In this document: positions 9,447 through 17,168 of the stretch, one piece after another | Layout of the letters: each line of letters begins with the position of its first letter | Numbering within the stretch: the first letter of the stretch is position 1 | DNA from: Bacteroidota bacterium | GTDB lineage: Bacteria; Bacteroidota; Bacteroidia; B-17B0; Aurantibacillaceae | Reading direction: 5' to 3' | Assembly (NCBI GenBank): GCA_025362395.1 | Contig: JANYGK010000055.1 | Coordinates: 1-42,493, forward strand | Length of the DNA: 42,493 nt | The notes under the pieces: generated by a model | Told to the model about the DNA's origin: nothing | What the model saw: the letters and a program-made list of their open reading frames with translations, nothing else | Database searches by the model: none | Position numbers and translations under genes: made by a program

Positions 9447-11183
9447 CTAAAATAACGCGGTCAAACCCGCATGAATCTTCCCGGTTCGCAGATCGAATGT
9501 GTTGCCCAACTGCTTTCCCAAGCCGTAGCTTAAATTAAAGATGCCCGCTTTGGTTTCAAAATTTATACCCGCTCCAATGCTCATCGGTGTATCCGTTAAA
9601 TAGCCTGAAACACTGTTGCTCTCGTACCACGCCCCTTCCGCAAATAAAAAAATGTTCGAATTCTTTTCAAACAAAAAACGATACTCTATAGTAGGTATAA
9701 CGTAAGTGGATGTATAAATACTTTCCTCATCAAAGCCACGCAATGTACGTAAGCCGCCAATTCTGAACAATTCATTTTTATAAATGGTATTGCCAAAAAC
9801 ACTGCCTGCCTGCGCAGATAATTTCAGTACATGGTTTTTTATAAGCCTGAAATAACCCGCAATATCGCTTGTTACTTGGTATTGTGAGCTTTTAAGCTGT
9901 ACCGCAGTGTAAACGGCGTCGTTTATTTTTGGGTTCTTTTTTATTTGCCGGTTCCCAACAGAGCCCTGCATATTAACATGAAAACCGTTTTTTGGATTAA
10001 ACCGGTAATCAAGCTTTTCATAAAACATACCAACCCCGTAAGATTTTGTGGCGATGTCGGCATAATTAGGTAACACTGTGGCAGCCGTTAAATAAGATGT
10101 GGCGATAAGATTTGCGTTGCGCTGCGAATAAAACACTTTAAAATAATTAAGCCCGTTAAAATAATAGTTCAACGCCAGGCCATTGGTTACATCAATAAAC
10201 GTGGTGTCTTTTTTATACAATTTAATAGTGTAAGCCGCGCCTATCGGTAAGCCCGCGATGTATGGATAAATAACTTCTGCTTTTAGATCCTGCGTTTGCG
10301 ATTGCAGCCTGCGCCAGTTAATATCAAAGGTTTCCCCGCTTTTAAAGATCGTATTTACCAACTTAATTTTTACATCGCCCGTAAAGATCGTTTTGCCTTT
10401 ATCGCTTGGTAAAATTCCCACTATACCATCAAACTGCGACGCATTTTTTTTATCTAAAAACAGGTATAGTTTATTTTGCTTATCCGTTAACCGAAGTATC
10501 GGCGCTTTACTTTCTGTGACAAAAGGCAGCTGCTTTATTTTTTTCGACACGTCCCTAAACACCGCTTCATTGTAAGGCATTCCATTTTTGATTCCCAAAT
10601 ACCTCAGTAAAAATTTCCGGTTTACCTTTCCTTCTCCCTCTGCTACAAGGCTGTCGAGCTTTACAAATTCTTTTCTTTCAATTACTAGTTTAGATTGCAG
10701 TGTGTTATCTTTAATTTTTATACTGTCCAGTTTAGCGGTTGCAAAAGGATATCCGTTATTTTCATAATACACAATAACCTTTTCCATAAACCCTGAAAGC
10801 TCTCTGAACTTAAAGGGGCGGTTTGTAAAAAAACGTTCATTGTATCCCAGTTTACTTATAATTGCCTGGTCTTTCCTGTCATACGTTAAATTTACCCATT
10901 TGTGTTTAGGGCCTGCCATAATATAGGCTTTGCAACTAAGTGAATCCCACTTCATACTATCCGCGTTCGCGGTAATAAAGCCCTCATCAATTAGCGAAAC
11001 ACATACTTTATCAATCTCCTTTTTTAAAAAATCTTTGGTGGTAAATTGTTTTTTGTAGGTTATTTTTTTAAATATCTTTTGGCTGTCTGTATTAATAATA
11101 GCAAGCTTATACAGCGCTTGTGCAAAGGCATTGCGCTGAAACATGGTAAGCAAAAAAAGAAAATATGTTAATTTTTTTATCAA
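9447..11183 (-). CDS. BamA/TamA (Omp85) family outer-membrane protein
   Basis: A 578-residue protein with a signal peptide ending near AFAQ (about residue 22), one or two POTRA-like domains, and a C-terminal 16-strand D15/surface-antigen barrel. The Omp85 signature is visible as RIGGLRTLRGFDEESI near residue 470, with the conserved RGF motif of loop 6, and the chain ends on an aromatic (Phe), as barrel proteins do. Two-POTRA short Omp85 proteins resemble TamA-like or patatin-type members rather than essential BamA, so a translocation or assembly role for specific substrates is more likely. The frame opens with TTG (11181-11183); the first ATG would delete most of the signal peptide, so TTG is chosen. 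It is divergent from lemA and heads a minus-strand run of four genes. Confidence 0.82.
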   Translation of the reverse strand: MIKKLTYFLFLLTMFQRNAFAQALYKLAIINTDSQKIFKKITYKKQFTTKDFLKKEIDKVCVSLIDEGFITANADSMKWDSLSCKAYIMAGPKHKWVNLTYDRKDQAIISKLGYNERFFTNRPFKFRELSGFMEKVIVYYENNGYPFATAKLDSIKIKDNTLQSKLVIERKEFVKLDSLVAEGEGKVNRKFLLRYLGIKNGMPYNEAVFRDVSKKIKQLPFVTESKAPILRLTDKQNKLYLFLDKKNASQFDGIVGILPSDKGKTIFTGDVKIKLVNTIFKSGETFDINWRRLQSQTQDLKAEVIYPYIAGLPIGAAYTIKLYKKDTTFIDVTNGLALNYYFNGLNYFKVFYSQRNANLIATSYLTAATVLPNYADIATKSYGVGMFYEKLDYRFNPKNGFHVNMQGSVGNRQIKKNPKINDAVYTAVQLKSSQYQVTSDIAGYFRLIKNHVLKLSAQAGSVFGNTIYKNELFRIGGLRTLRGFDEESIYTSTYVIPTIEYRFLFEKNSNIFLFAEGAWYESNSVSGYLTDTPMSIGAGINFETKAGIFNLSYGLGKQLGNTFDLRTGKIHAGLTALF

Positions 11184-11336
11184 TAAACCTACTTCTAAGT
11201 TAATTATTTTTTAATTTCACTGAAAATTACCGGTTTCTTAAAACGTAATTTGTGTTGCTATATTGCAAATATGTCGATTAAAAAGGAGCCGCAATAACAG
11301 CATATTAAATAAACATCAACCCCTAATAATTAAACT

Positions 11337-11927
11337 ATGAAAAGCACTTACATTATCATTATAATTGCCGTATTGGCTTTTTTTGGATTGACCTATGGTT
11401 GCAGCAAAAGAAACGCGTTTGTTGACCTGAACGAAACCGTTATTTCTCAATGGCATCAAGTAGAAAGCCAGTATCAGCGCAGGGCAGACCTTATTCCTTC
11501 CATTGTAAAAACAGTGGAAGCAGAAGCTAACTTCGAAAAATCGACCTTGATCGCTGTAATTGATGCAAGGGCAAAAGCAACGCAGGTAACGATTGACCCT
11601 ACTAATTTAACAGAACAAAACATGCGGCAGTTCAAACAAGTTCAGGGCGAATTATCCTCCGCTATTTCTAAGTTATTGGTAGTGTCCGAAAATTATCCTT
11701 CTTTAAAATCGAGCCAAGCATTCAGTGAATTGCGAGTAGAACTTGAAGGTTGTGAGAACCGCATTGCTGTTGAGCGAATGAAATATAATGATGCCGTAAA
11801 ATTATTTAACGCAAGCATTAAAAAAATTCCGGCAAGCTTATTTGCCTGGGGTTATAAAGAGGCGGCTTATTTTGAGGCAGATGCCGGTACTGAGAAAGCG
11901 CCTAAAGTTGATATTAATATCAAGTAA
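11337..11927 (+). CDS. LemA family protein
   Basis: A 196-residue membrane-anchored protein with a single N-terminal hydrophobic helix (residues 5-22) ending in YGC, a weak lipobox. A long alpha-helical domain follows with the LemA hallmark of a Trp-x-x-[VI]-x-x-x-[YQ]-x-R-R-x-D-L-I-P segment (SQWHQVESQYQRRADLIPS near residue 38), then FSELRVELEGCENRIAVERMKYN near 130. LemA proteins are of unknown biochemical role and are often next to TPM-domain genes, exactly as here. The stop codon is 1 nt before the ATG of the next gene, so lemA and the two TPM genes form an operon. Confidence 0.92.
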   Translation: MKSTYIIIIIAVLAFFGLTYGCSKRNAFVDLNETVISQWHQVESQYQRRADLIPSIVKTVEAEANFEKSTLIAVIDARAKATQVTIDPTNLTEQNMRQFKQVQGELSSAISKLLVVSENYPSLKSSQAFSELRVELEGCENRIAVERMKYNDAVKLFNASIKKIPASLFAWGYKEAAYFEADAGTEKAPKVDINIK

Positions 11928-11928
11928 C

Positions 11929-12366
11929 ATGTTCTTCGAAAAAAAACTACTTTCAAAAAAGGAAACAGCACAATTAATTAATGCCATTGAAGCGGCCGAG
12001 CTAAAAACATCGGGCGAAATTCGTGTGCATATCGAAAAAGACCTTAAAGAAGAAACGATTACGGCTGCCTGCGAAAAAATGTTTTATAAACTCAATATGC
12101 AAAACACCAAACACCGAAACGGTATTTTGTTTTACTTGGCCTATAAATCTAAAGCCTTTGCTGTATGGGGTGATGAAGGCATACATGCAAAAGTAAAACA
12201 TGAGTTTTGGGAAAGCATTACCAACCGCGCCATCCAATTTTTTAAAAAAGAGGATTATATAACCGGTCTTGAAAAAGCCATTGAGTTGTGCGGTGAAAAG
12301 TTAGTAGAACATTTTCCTTTAGAGGAGGATGATAAAAATGAATTACCAAACAAAATTTCGTACTAA
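11929..12366 (+). CDS. TPM domain protein (cytoplasmic type)
   Basis: A 145-residue protein with a TPM (TLP18.3/Psb32/MOLO-1) phosphatase-like domain across most of its length. Visible elements are SGEIRVHIEKDL near residue 25, the FY.L.M..T..RNGILFYLAY strand-helix region, and the FAVWGDEGIH turn. No signal peptide was seen, so it is probably cytoplasmic. The frame is open further upstream inside lemA, but the ATG at 11929, one base after the lemA stop, gives the usual TPM N-terminus. Its stop TAA abuts the ATG of the next TPM gene with no gap, a mark of translational coupling. Confidence 0.88.
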   Translation: MFFEKKLLSKKETAQLINAIEAAELKTSGEIRVHIEKDLKEETITAACEKMFYKLNMQNTKHRNGILFYLAYKSKAFAVWGDEGIHAKVKHEFWESITNRAIQFFKKEDYITGLEKAIELCGEKLVEHFPLEEDDKNELPNKISY

Positions 12367-13131
12367 ATGCAGTTTAAATGTTGGATACTCGTTTTCATGT
12401 GTGTAACAACACTTGTTTTTGCGCAAATTCCACAACGGCCTTCACCCCCCAAGCTGGTAAATAATTTATCTAAGGAACAGCCCGGTTTTTTATCGTCCAA
12501 TCAGGAACAACAACTGGAGCAAGAGTTGCAGAACTTCAGCAAAGAAACTTCCAACCAAATTTGTATTGTTATAGTAGATGATCTTAACGGGTTAGATGAA
12601 GCGGATTATTCAACAAAAATTTTAAATGACTGGGGCGTAGGGCAACGTAACTTAAATAACGGTGTGGTTATTTTAGTAAAGCCAACAGGCAAAAAAGGCG
12701 ACCGCAAATTATTTATTTCTGTAGGGTATGGATTGGAAGGCGCTATAACAGACCTTCAAACAAAGCACATCCGCGAAAACGATATCGTGCCTTACTTTGA
12801 ACAGGGACTTTTTTATGAAGGATTACAGGCCGGTTGCCAATCACTGATGCTTGCCGCTAAAGGAGAATATACTATTAAAGACACCTCACGTTCAAAAGAA
12901 GTAAACCCTGTTCAAAATCACCCGGTTATTTTTATCATTGTTATTATTATTATTGTCCTGTTGATGTTTCGCAGTGGCGGCAGAGGCGGCGGCAGAGGCA
13001 TGCTTTATTTTGGCGGCGGTCTTGGCAGAGGCTTTGGTGGTGGCGGCAGCGGAGGATTTTCGGGAGGAGGTGGTTTTGGAGGGTTTGGCGGCGGAAGCGG
13101 CGGTGGCGGCGGTTCCGGGGGCAGCTGGTAG
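12367..13131 (+). CDS. Secreted/membrane TPM domain protein, YgcG type
   Basis: A 254-residue protein with a signal peptide (residues 1-19, ending VFAQ). A TPM domain spans about residues 33-175, with LSKEQPGFLSSNQEQQLEQE, the ICIVIVDDLNG strand, DWGVGQ..LNNGVVILV and the SVGYGLEGAITD signature. A hydrophobic Ile-rich membrane segment (about 182-198) and a Gly/Ser-rich tail of about 55 residues ending in GGSGGSW follow. The Gly-rich tail is typical of YgcG/TPM membrane proteins. It is third in the LemA-TPM operon; the three proteins probably act together at the inner membrane, function unknown. Confidence 0.9.
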   Translation: MQFKCWILVFMCVTTLVFAQIPQRPSPPKLVNNLSKEQPGFLSSNQEQQLEQELQNFSKETSNQICIVIVDDLNGLDEADYSTKILNDWGVGQRNLNNGVVILVKPTGKKGDRKLFISVGYGLEGAITDLQTKHIRENDIVPYFEQGLFYEGLQAGCQSLMLAAKGEYTIKDTSRSKEVNPVQNHPVIFIIVIIIIVLLMFRSGGRGGGRGMLYFGGGLGRGFGGGGSGGFSGGGGFGGFGGGSGGGGGSGGSW

Positions 13132-13167
13132 TAAATTTGCGACAATGGTGCAACCGGTAGATATTAA

Positions 13168-13197
13168 TTGTATATTTAATATACATTAAATATACAA
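13168..13197. promoter_or_regulatory. Perfect 13-bp AT-rich inverted repeat before a start codon
   Basis: TTGTATATTTAAT (13168-13180) and ATTAAATATACAA (13185-13197) form a perfect inverted repeat around the 4-nt loop ATAC. It ends 4 nt before the ATG at 13202. No T-run follows, so a regulatory role (operator, or mRNA hairpin at the start codon) is at least as likely as termination of the TPM operon. Confidence 0.5.
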
Positions 13198-13201
13198 CTG
13201 C

Positions 13202-14299
13202 ATGAAAAAACTATTACTCCTTATTGTGGGCTCTTTTCCTTTTATTTCCCGGTCACAAATAACCATTACTCCTGCAAATATGCCTGTTTCGGGCGATACC
13301 TGTCGGTACAGCACAATTAGCGTTACGGCTATAACAAACTATACTATTACAGGTGCAAACCAAGTATGGAATTTTGGTACACTTACCGCTACAGGACAGG
13401 ATATCAGAAAGTTTCAGCCGTCTACGGCAACTCCTTATTTCTTTTATTTTTTACCTCCCAAATACGGTGAAAAAATATTGGATTCTCTTCCGATCCCTGC
13501 TATACCCGGATTTCCTATTTCTATAAAAAACATTTACAGCTTTTACAGGAAAGCGACTTCCCCTTTCTCTTCTTTTAATTCGGAAGGATTAGGATTAACC
13601 ATGTCCGGCATTCCTATTGGCGCTACTTTCAGTGATGAAGATGAATTGTATAAGTTTCCTGTGGCTTACGGTAACAGGGATTCAACCACATTTAAACTAT
13701 CTACGCCAAGCAATTCTTTAATTCCTTTTACGTACAAAAAACAAGGCTACCGTATTACTGAAGCCGACGGTTGGGGAACCATTACAACACCTTATGGAAC
13801 CGCTGCGTGCCTGAGAGTTGTGACCACACAGTATTCTATCGATACAATCTCTATTCCGGCTCTACCCCCGGGCTTTAATAAATTTGGCTTTCCTAACTAT
13901 GCCAGGAGCTACCAATGGCTGACTTTAGGCGAACACATTCCTTATTTAGAGGTAAGCGGAAACATGATCGGAACAAATTTTACACCAACAGCGGTTAAAT
14001 ACCGCGATAAGGCAAGGCTTATTACCGGTATACAGGAAGAAGAGTTTAACGCGTTACTATCTGTATTCCCAAACCCTGCAAATACTGAATTAACAGTGGT
14101 TACTACACAGCAAAAAGAAGCAGTAACCGCTGAGATAGTCGATATGCAAGGGAAAATAGTTAAAAAACAGGTATTGGAACACTACGCCGAAGTTGTAAAC
14201 CGGAATAAAATAGACGTTTCAGGTTTAGCTAAAGGACTCTATACTTTAAATTTATACAATGGTCCAAAAAAACAAGCTTTAAAAATTTCGATACAATAG
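13202..14299 (+). CDS. T9SS-exported protein with type A sorting domain
   Basis: A 365-residue protein with a signal peptide (KK, hydrophobic core, ending near SRS-Q, residue 19). The body of about 270 residues is beta-rich and not recognised. The last 80 or so residues are a T9SS type A sorting domain: LSVFPNPANTELTV, then VDMQGKIV, then IDVSGLAKGLYTLNL and a short basic end. Such domains direct export across the outer membrane by the type IX secretion system and are cleaved or anchored at the surface. No enzymatic motif was found. A 13-bp inverted repeat lies just before the start codon. Confidence 0.87.
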   Translation: MKKLLLLIVGSFPFISRSQITITPANMPVSGDTCRYSTISVTAITNYTITGANQVWNFGTLTATGQDIRKFQPSTATPYFFYFLPPKYGEKILDSLPIPAIPGFPISIKNIYSFYRKATSPFSSFNSEGLGLTMSGIPIGATFSDEDELYKFPVAYGNRDSTTFKLSTPSNSLIPFTYKKQGYRITEADGWGTITTPYGTAACLRVVTTQYSIDTISIPALPPGFNKFGFPNYARSYQWLTLGEHIPYLEVSGNMIGTNFTPTAVKYRDKARLITGIQEEEFNALLSVFPNPANTELTVVTTQQKEAVTAEIVDMQGKIVKKQVLEHYAEVVNRNKIDVSGLAKGLYTLNLYNGPKKQALKISIQ

Positions 14300-14354
14300 T
14301 TTTTTATAATCAATAAATAAATTATTTTTACCACATCAATTTTAAAACAGTATT

Positions 14355-14684
14355 ATGAGTTCAGGTCACGACAATCACGATAATCATTCAAACGAACCAA
14401 AAAAGGTTGCTTTTCGCACCCCCATGATTTTAGCATTAGTTACAGTTTTAGCCATCGTGTTATTGGTTAGTACGTGTGATCATAAAAAATGCTGTGAAGA
14501 CGGCACTAAATGCGAAGCAGAACATGGTGGCCATGAGCAAGCAGAGGGTGAAGAACATATAGAAAACCATGAAGCCGCGGCAACCGGTGCGTCTGCCATG
14601 GAAACTGCGCCTATGTCCGATTCCACAGCTGCAAAACCTGATACTGCTGCGGCAAAGGCAGATCAGCACGGGGCACATCATTAA
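14355..14684 (+). CDS. Small His- and Cys-rich single-pass membrane protein
   Basis: A 109-residue protein with no family recognised. It has a short hydrophilic His/Asn-rich N-terminus (SSGHDNHDNHSNEP), one transmembrane helix (about residues 24-40), then a Cys cluster CDHKKCCEDGTKC and a low-complexity Ala/Glu/His tail ending HGAHH. The many His and Cys residues suggest metal binding in the periplasm (inference only). It is followed by a strong terminator, so it is its own unit or the end of the one starting at 13202. Confidence 0.65.
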   Translation: MSSGHDNHDNHSNEPKKVAFRTPMILALVTVLAIVLLVSTCDHKKCCEDGTKCEAEHGGHEQAEGEEHIENHEAAATGASAMETAPMSDSTAAKPDTAAAKADQHGAHH

Positions 14685-14706
14685 AAACCTTACATTATAA
14701 TTACCG

Positions 14707-14735
14707 AAGCCTTACATTTTATGTAAGGCTTTTTT
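14707..14735 (+). terminator. Rho-independent terminator
   Basis: Perfect 11-bp stem AAGCCTTACAT (14707-14717) with ATGTAAGGCTT (14721-14731), a 3-nt loop, and a following T-run. It ends the transcript carrying the His-rich protein. Confidence 0.88.
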
Positions 14736-14813
14736 AATATGAGCGGATTTATGAGTTATAGTTTCAGTAAAACATGAATATTTCGTAATATTGCACACCT
14801 TAAAACCAAAAAA

Positions 14814-15992
14814 ATGGCTACAGATAACTTTCAGGCTCACGATTATTATTTAATGGATGAATTGTTGACCGACGAACAAAAATTAATTCGTGAAACTGCC
14901 CGCGCCTGGGTAAAAAAAGAAGTAACTCCTATTGTAGAAGAAGCCTGTCAAACCAATACGTTTCCAAAACAATGGATTAAAGGCTTAGCGGAAATAGGCG
15001 CTTTCGGCCCTTATATACCTGCTGAATACGGAGGCCCAGGCTTAGACCAGATCTCTTACGGATTAATTATGCAGGAGCTTGAGCGCGGCGACAGCGGCTT
15101 GCGCTCAACCGCATCCGTACAAAGCTCATTAGTGATGTACCCTATTTATGCTTACGGTAGCGAAGAGCAAAAGAAAAAATATTTACCGAAATTAGCTGCT
15201 GGAGATCTAATGGGTTGCTTCGGCTTAACGGAGCCCGACCATGGAAGTAACCCTAACGGAATGATCACCAATATTAAAGATAAAGGAGATTATTATTTAT
15301 TGAACGGCGCTAAAATGTGGATCAGTAACTCCCCTTTTGCCGATATTGCCGTTGTTTGGGCTAAAGATGAAGCCGGTGAAATAAGAGGAATTATTGTTGA
15401 AAGAGGTTATGAAGGATTTACAACCCCTGAAACTCACGGTAAATGGAGCTTACGCGCAAGCGCTACCGGTGAACTGGTATTTGATAATGTAAAAGTTCCT
15501 AAAGAAAATTTATTGCCGAATGTAAAAGGTTTAAAAGGTCCTTTAGGTTGTTTAAACAGCGCGCGTTTTGGTATTGCATGGGGTGTAATTGGCGCCGCTA
15601 TGGATTGTTACGACAGCGCTTTACGTTACAGCAAAGAACGCATACAGTTTGGTAAGCCTATCGGCGCTTTTCAGCTGACACAAAAAAAACTGGCTGAAAT
15701 GATTACGGAAATTACTAAGGCACAATTATTAACCTGGAGATTGGGTGTATTAAAAAATGAGAACCGGGCAACACCGGCGCAAATTAGTATGGCAAAACGC
15801 AACAACGTTAACATGGCATTACAAATTGCGCGTGAGGCACGCCAAATACATGGTGGAATGGGTATTACCGGCGAATACCCCATTATGCGCCACATGATGA
15901 ATTTAGAATCGGTTATTACATACGAAGGAACACATGACATCCATTTATTAATTACCGGTATGGATGTTACCGGTTTCAACGCCTTTTCTTAA
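14814..15992 (+). CDS. gcdH: Glutaryl-CoA dehydrogenase (acyl-CoA dehydrogenase family)
   Basis: A 392-residue FAD enzyme that oxidises and decarboxylates glutaryl-CoA to crotonyl-CoA in lysine/tryptophan degradation. The fold is standard acyl-CoA dehydrogenase, with GCFGLTEPDHGSNP near residue 133 and RIQFGKPIGAFQLTQ near 275. The catalytic base is Glu371 in TYEGTHDIH. The subfamily mark is DSGLRSTASVQSSL, where Arg97 corresponds to the substrate-carboxylate-binding Arg of glutaryl-CoA dehydrogenases; ordinary short-chain enzymes lack it. A possible -7 box TAATATTG, one mismatch from TAnnTTTG, lies shortly upstream. The gene is monocistronic, bounded by terminators on both sides. Confidence 0.87.
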   Translation: MATDNFQAHDYYLMDELLTDEQKLIRETARAWVKKEVTPIVEEACQTNTFPKQWIKGLAEIGAFGPYIPAEYGGPGLDQISYGLIMQELERGDSGLRSTASVQSSLVMYPIYAYGSEEQKKKYLPKLAAGDLMGCFGLTEPDHGSNPNGMITNIKDKGDYYLLNGAKMWISNSPFADIAVVWAKDEAGEIRGIIVERGYEGFTTPETHGKWSLRASATGELVFDNVKVPKENLLPNVKGLKGPLGCLNSARFGIAWGVIGAAMDCYDSALRYSKERIQFGKPIGAFQLTQKKLAEMITEITKAQLLTWRLGVLKNENRATPAQISMAKRNNVNMALQIAREARQIHGGMGITGEYPIMRHMMNLESVITYEGTHDIHLLITGMDVTGFNAFS

Positions 15993-16012
15993 AGATGCTT
16001 TTTTAATTAAAC

Positions 16013-16047
16013 AAAAAACCCTCCGATCGGTAATCGGAGGGTTTTTT
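16013..16047. terminator. Bidirectional terminator
   Basis: Nine-bp stem CCCTCCGAT (16019-16027) with ATCGGAGGG (16033-16041), flanked by A6 and T6, lying between the converging genes ending at 15992 and 16066. It can serve both. Confidence 0.92.
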
Positions 16048-16065
16048 ATATCATAGTATTTCGGA

Positions 16066-17037
16066 CTAAGCATAGCCGAATATTTTTTTGCTCGTTTTAC
16101 TTTTGTATTTCCATTCTACTTTCCAACCGTAAGGGCATTGATTGGCTCCTACCGTAACCGCGTTTCCGGCTGCGTCCACACCAAATAAACAATCTAAAGA
16201 AAACTCCTTACTGTCTACTTTTACAGTGGCCTTGCCTTGTATAGGTGCCCACCAACCACAGGTTAAATTCCAAACAATCGGTGTAGATACCTGGCTTGTA
16301 AAGGCATCGCCATCGCGGGTTGTGCCATAATTTTCAAGGCTGCTTAAGCCATTATCAGACCCGATACCTTCGCCTGTGCAGGTTAAAAGATTGTTCGGGT
16401 AAGTATATGTAAAGCGGCGGTTAATATTATATACCGCTGTTTTACCGCCATCAAAAGTTATATTTAAATTGCTTCCTGTAACCGTAGTGCCAAGGCTTGC
16501 CTGCGTTTTAAGAATTAATAATTCCCACCAGGTTCCGCCTGTTGTATTAGTTAAAAGCTGTGTGCCGTTTAACTCAACACTCTTGTTATCTGAAGCACGA
16601 ACCACTTTGTATGTTAAATAATCAACCTGCAGTACACAACCCGCTTGTTTCCATCTTTTACCCGAAGCATAATTTTGAATGGTTAGTCGAATGGCTCCTG
16701 TTCTTGTACGGTTGCTAATTGTAGTGCCGTCGTAATTTATTTTAATAGTACCCATATAAGCTCCCGTGGTATCAACTGTATAACCTGTAGAGGTAATGCC
16801 AAGCGCATTATATATATTGGCAGTACCGGAAATCCTTCCATGTAATAAAGTACTGTTTCCAACCTCCGTATTAACGTCATTAACAGCCGCGTCGTTTTCG
16901 CTTTGCACAGTTCTGTTATCTGCCGACGATTGCCCGTCTTCCTCTTTAAAGGCTTTCTTCTTTTTACATCCCGTAAATGTTAATGCCGAAGCAAGTAACA
17001 GACAAGAAATTCCAAATAATACACGTTTTGTTTTCAT
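16066..17037 (-). CDS. Unrecognised lipoprotein
   Basis: A 323-residue protein with a type II signal peptide (hydrophobic core, lipobox-like TFTGC, Cys at about 24) followed by KKKKAF, so it is probably an outer-membrane or periplasmic lipoprotein. The rest is beta-rich with many Thr and Gly residues, NGTQLLTNTTGGTWWE near the middle, and two pairs of Cys (CTGEG, CGWW, CLFG, CPYGWKVEW) in the C-terminal half. No family recognised. A matching -7 box lies upstream at 17080-17087. It is probably monocistronic. Confidence 0.75.
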   Translation of the reverse strand: MKTKRVLFGISCLLLASALTFTGCKKKKAFKEEDGQSSADNRTVQSENDAAVNDVNTEVGNSTLLHGRISGTANIYNALGITSTGYTVDTTGAYMGTIKINYDGTTISNRTRTGAIRLTIQNYASGKRWKQAGCVLQVDYLTYKVVRASDNKSVELNGTQLLTNTTGGTWWELLILKTQASLGTTVTGSNLNITFDGGKTAVYNINRRFTYTYPNNLLTCTGEGIGSDNGLSSLENYGTTRDGDAFTSQVSTPIVWNLTCGWWAPIQGKATVKVDSKEFSLDCLFGVDAAGNAVTVGANQCPYGWKVEWKYKSKTSKKIFGYA

Positions 17038-17079
17038 TGATTTTTTAATTTTAAAATAAATTTAATTAAAATTTGATAA

Positions 17080-17087
17080 CAAAAATA
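17080..17087 (-). promoter_or_regulatory. -7 promoter box for the lipoprotein gene
   Basis: Minus-strand TATTTTTG matches TAnnTTTG exactly and lies about 43 nt upstream of the ATG at 17037. No clear -33 element was seen. Confidence 0.45.
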
Positions 17088-17168
17088 ATCCGGGCTAAAA
17101 CTTAACATTTTCGATACTGTTGAGGCAACTATTATGTCTAAAATGCGGGGATTATTGGGTGCCGGTGT

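Noticed and set aside
12960-13130. Tandem repeat or minisatellite
   Set aside because: This is the Gly/Ser-rich tail of the TPM protein; the repetition follows from GGN/GGC codons and is family-typical.
12950-13189. Genes in other frames across the Gly-rich region
   Set aside because: Open frames here are caused by GGC/GCC-rich sequence opposite and beside the real gene and have no start-site or family support.
14460-14681. Antisense Cys-rich small protein
   Set aside because: It is a shadow of the His-rich gene on the plus strand and lacks any promoter or conserved motif.
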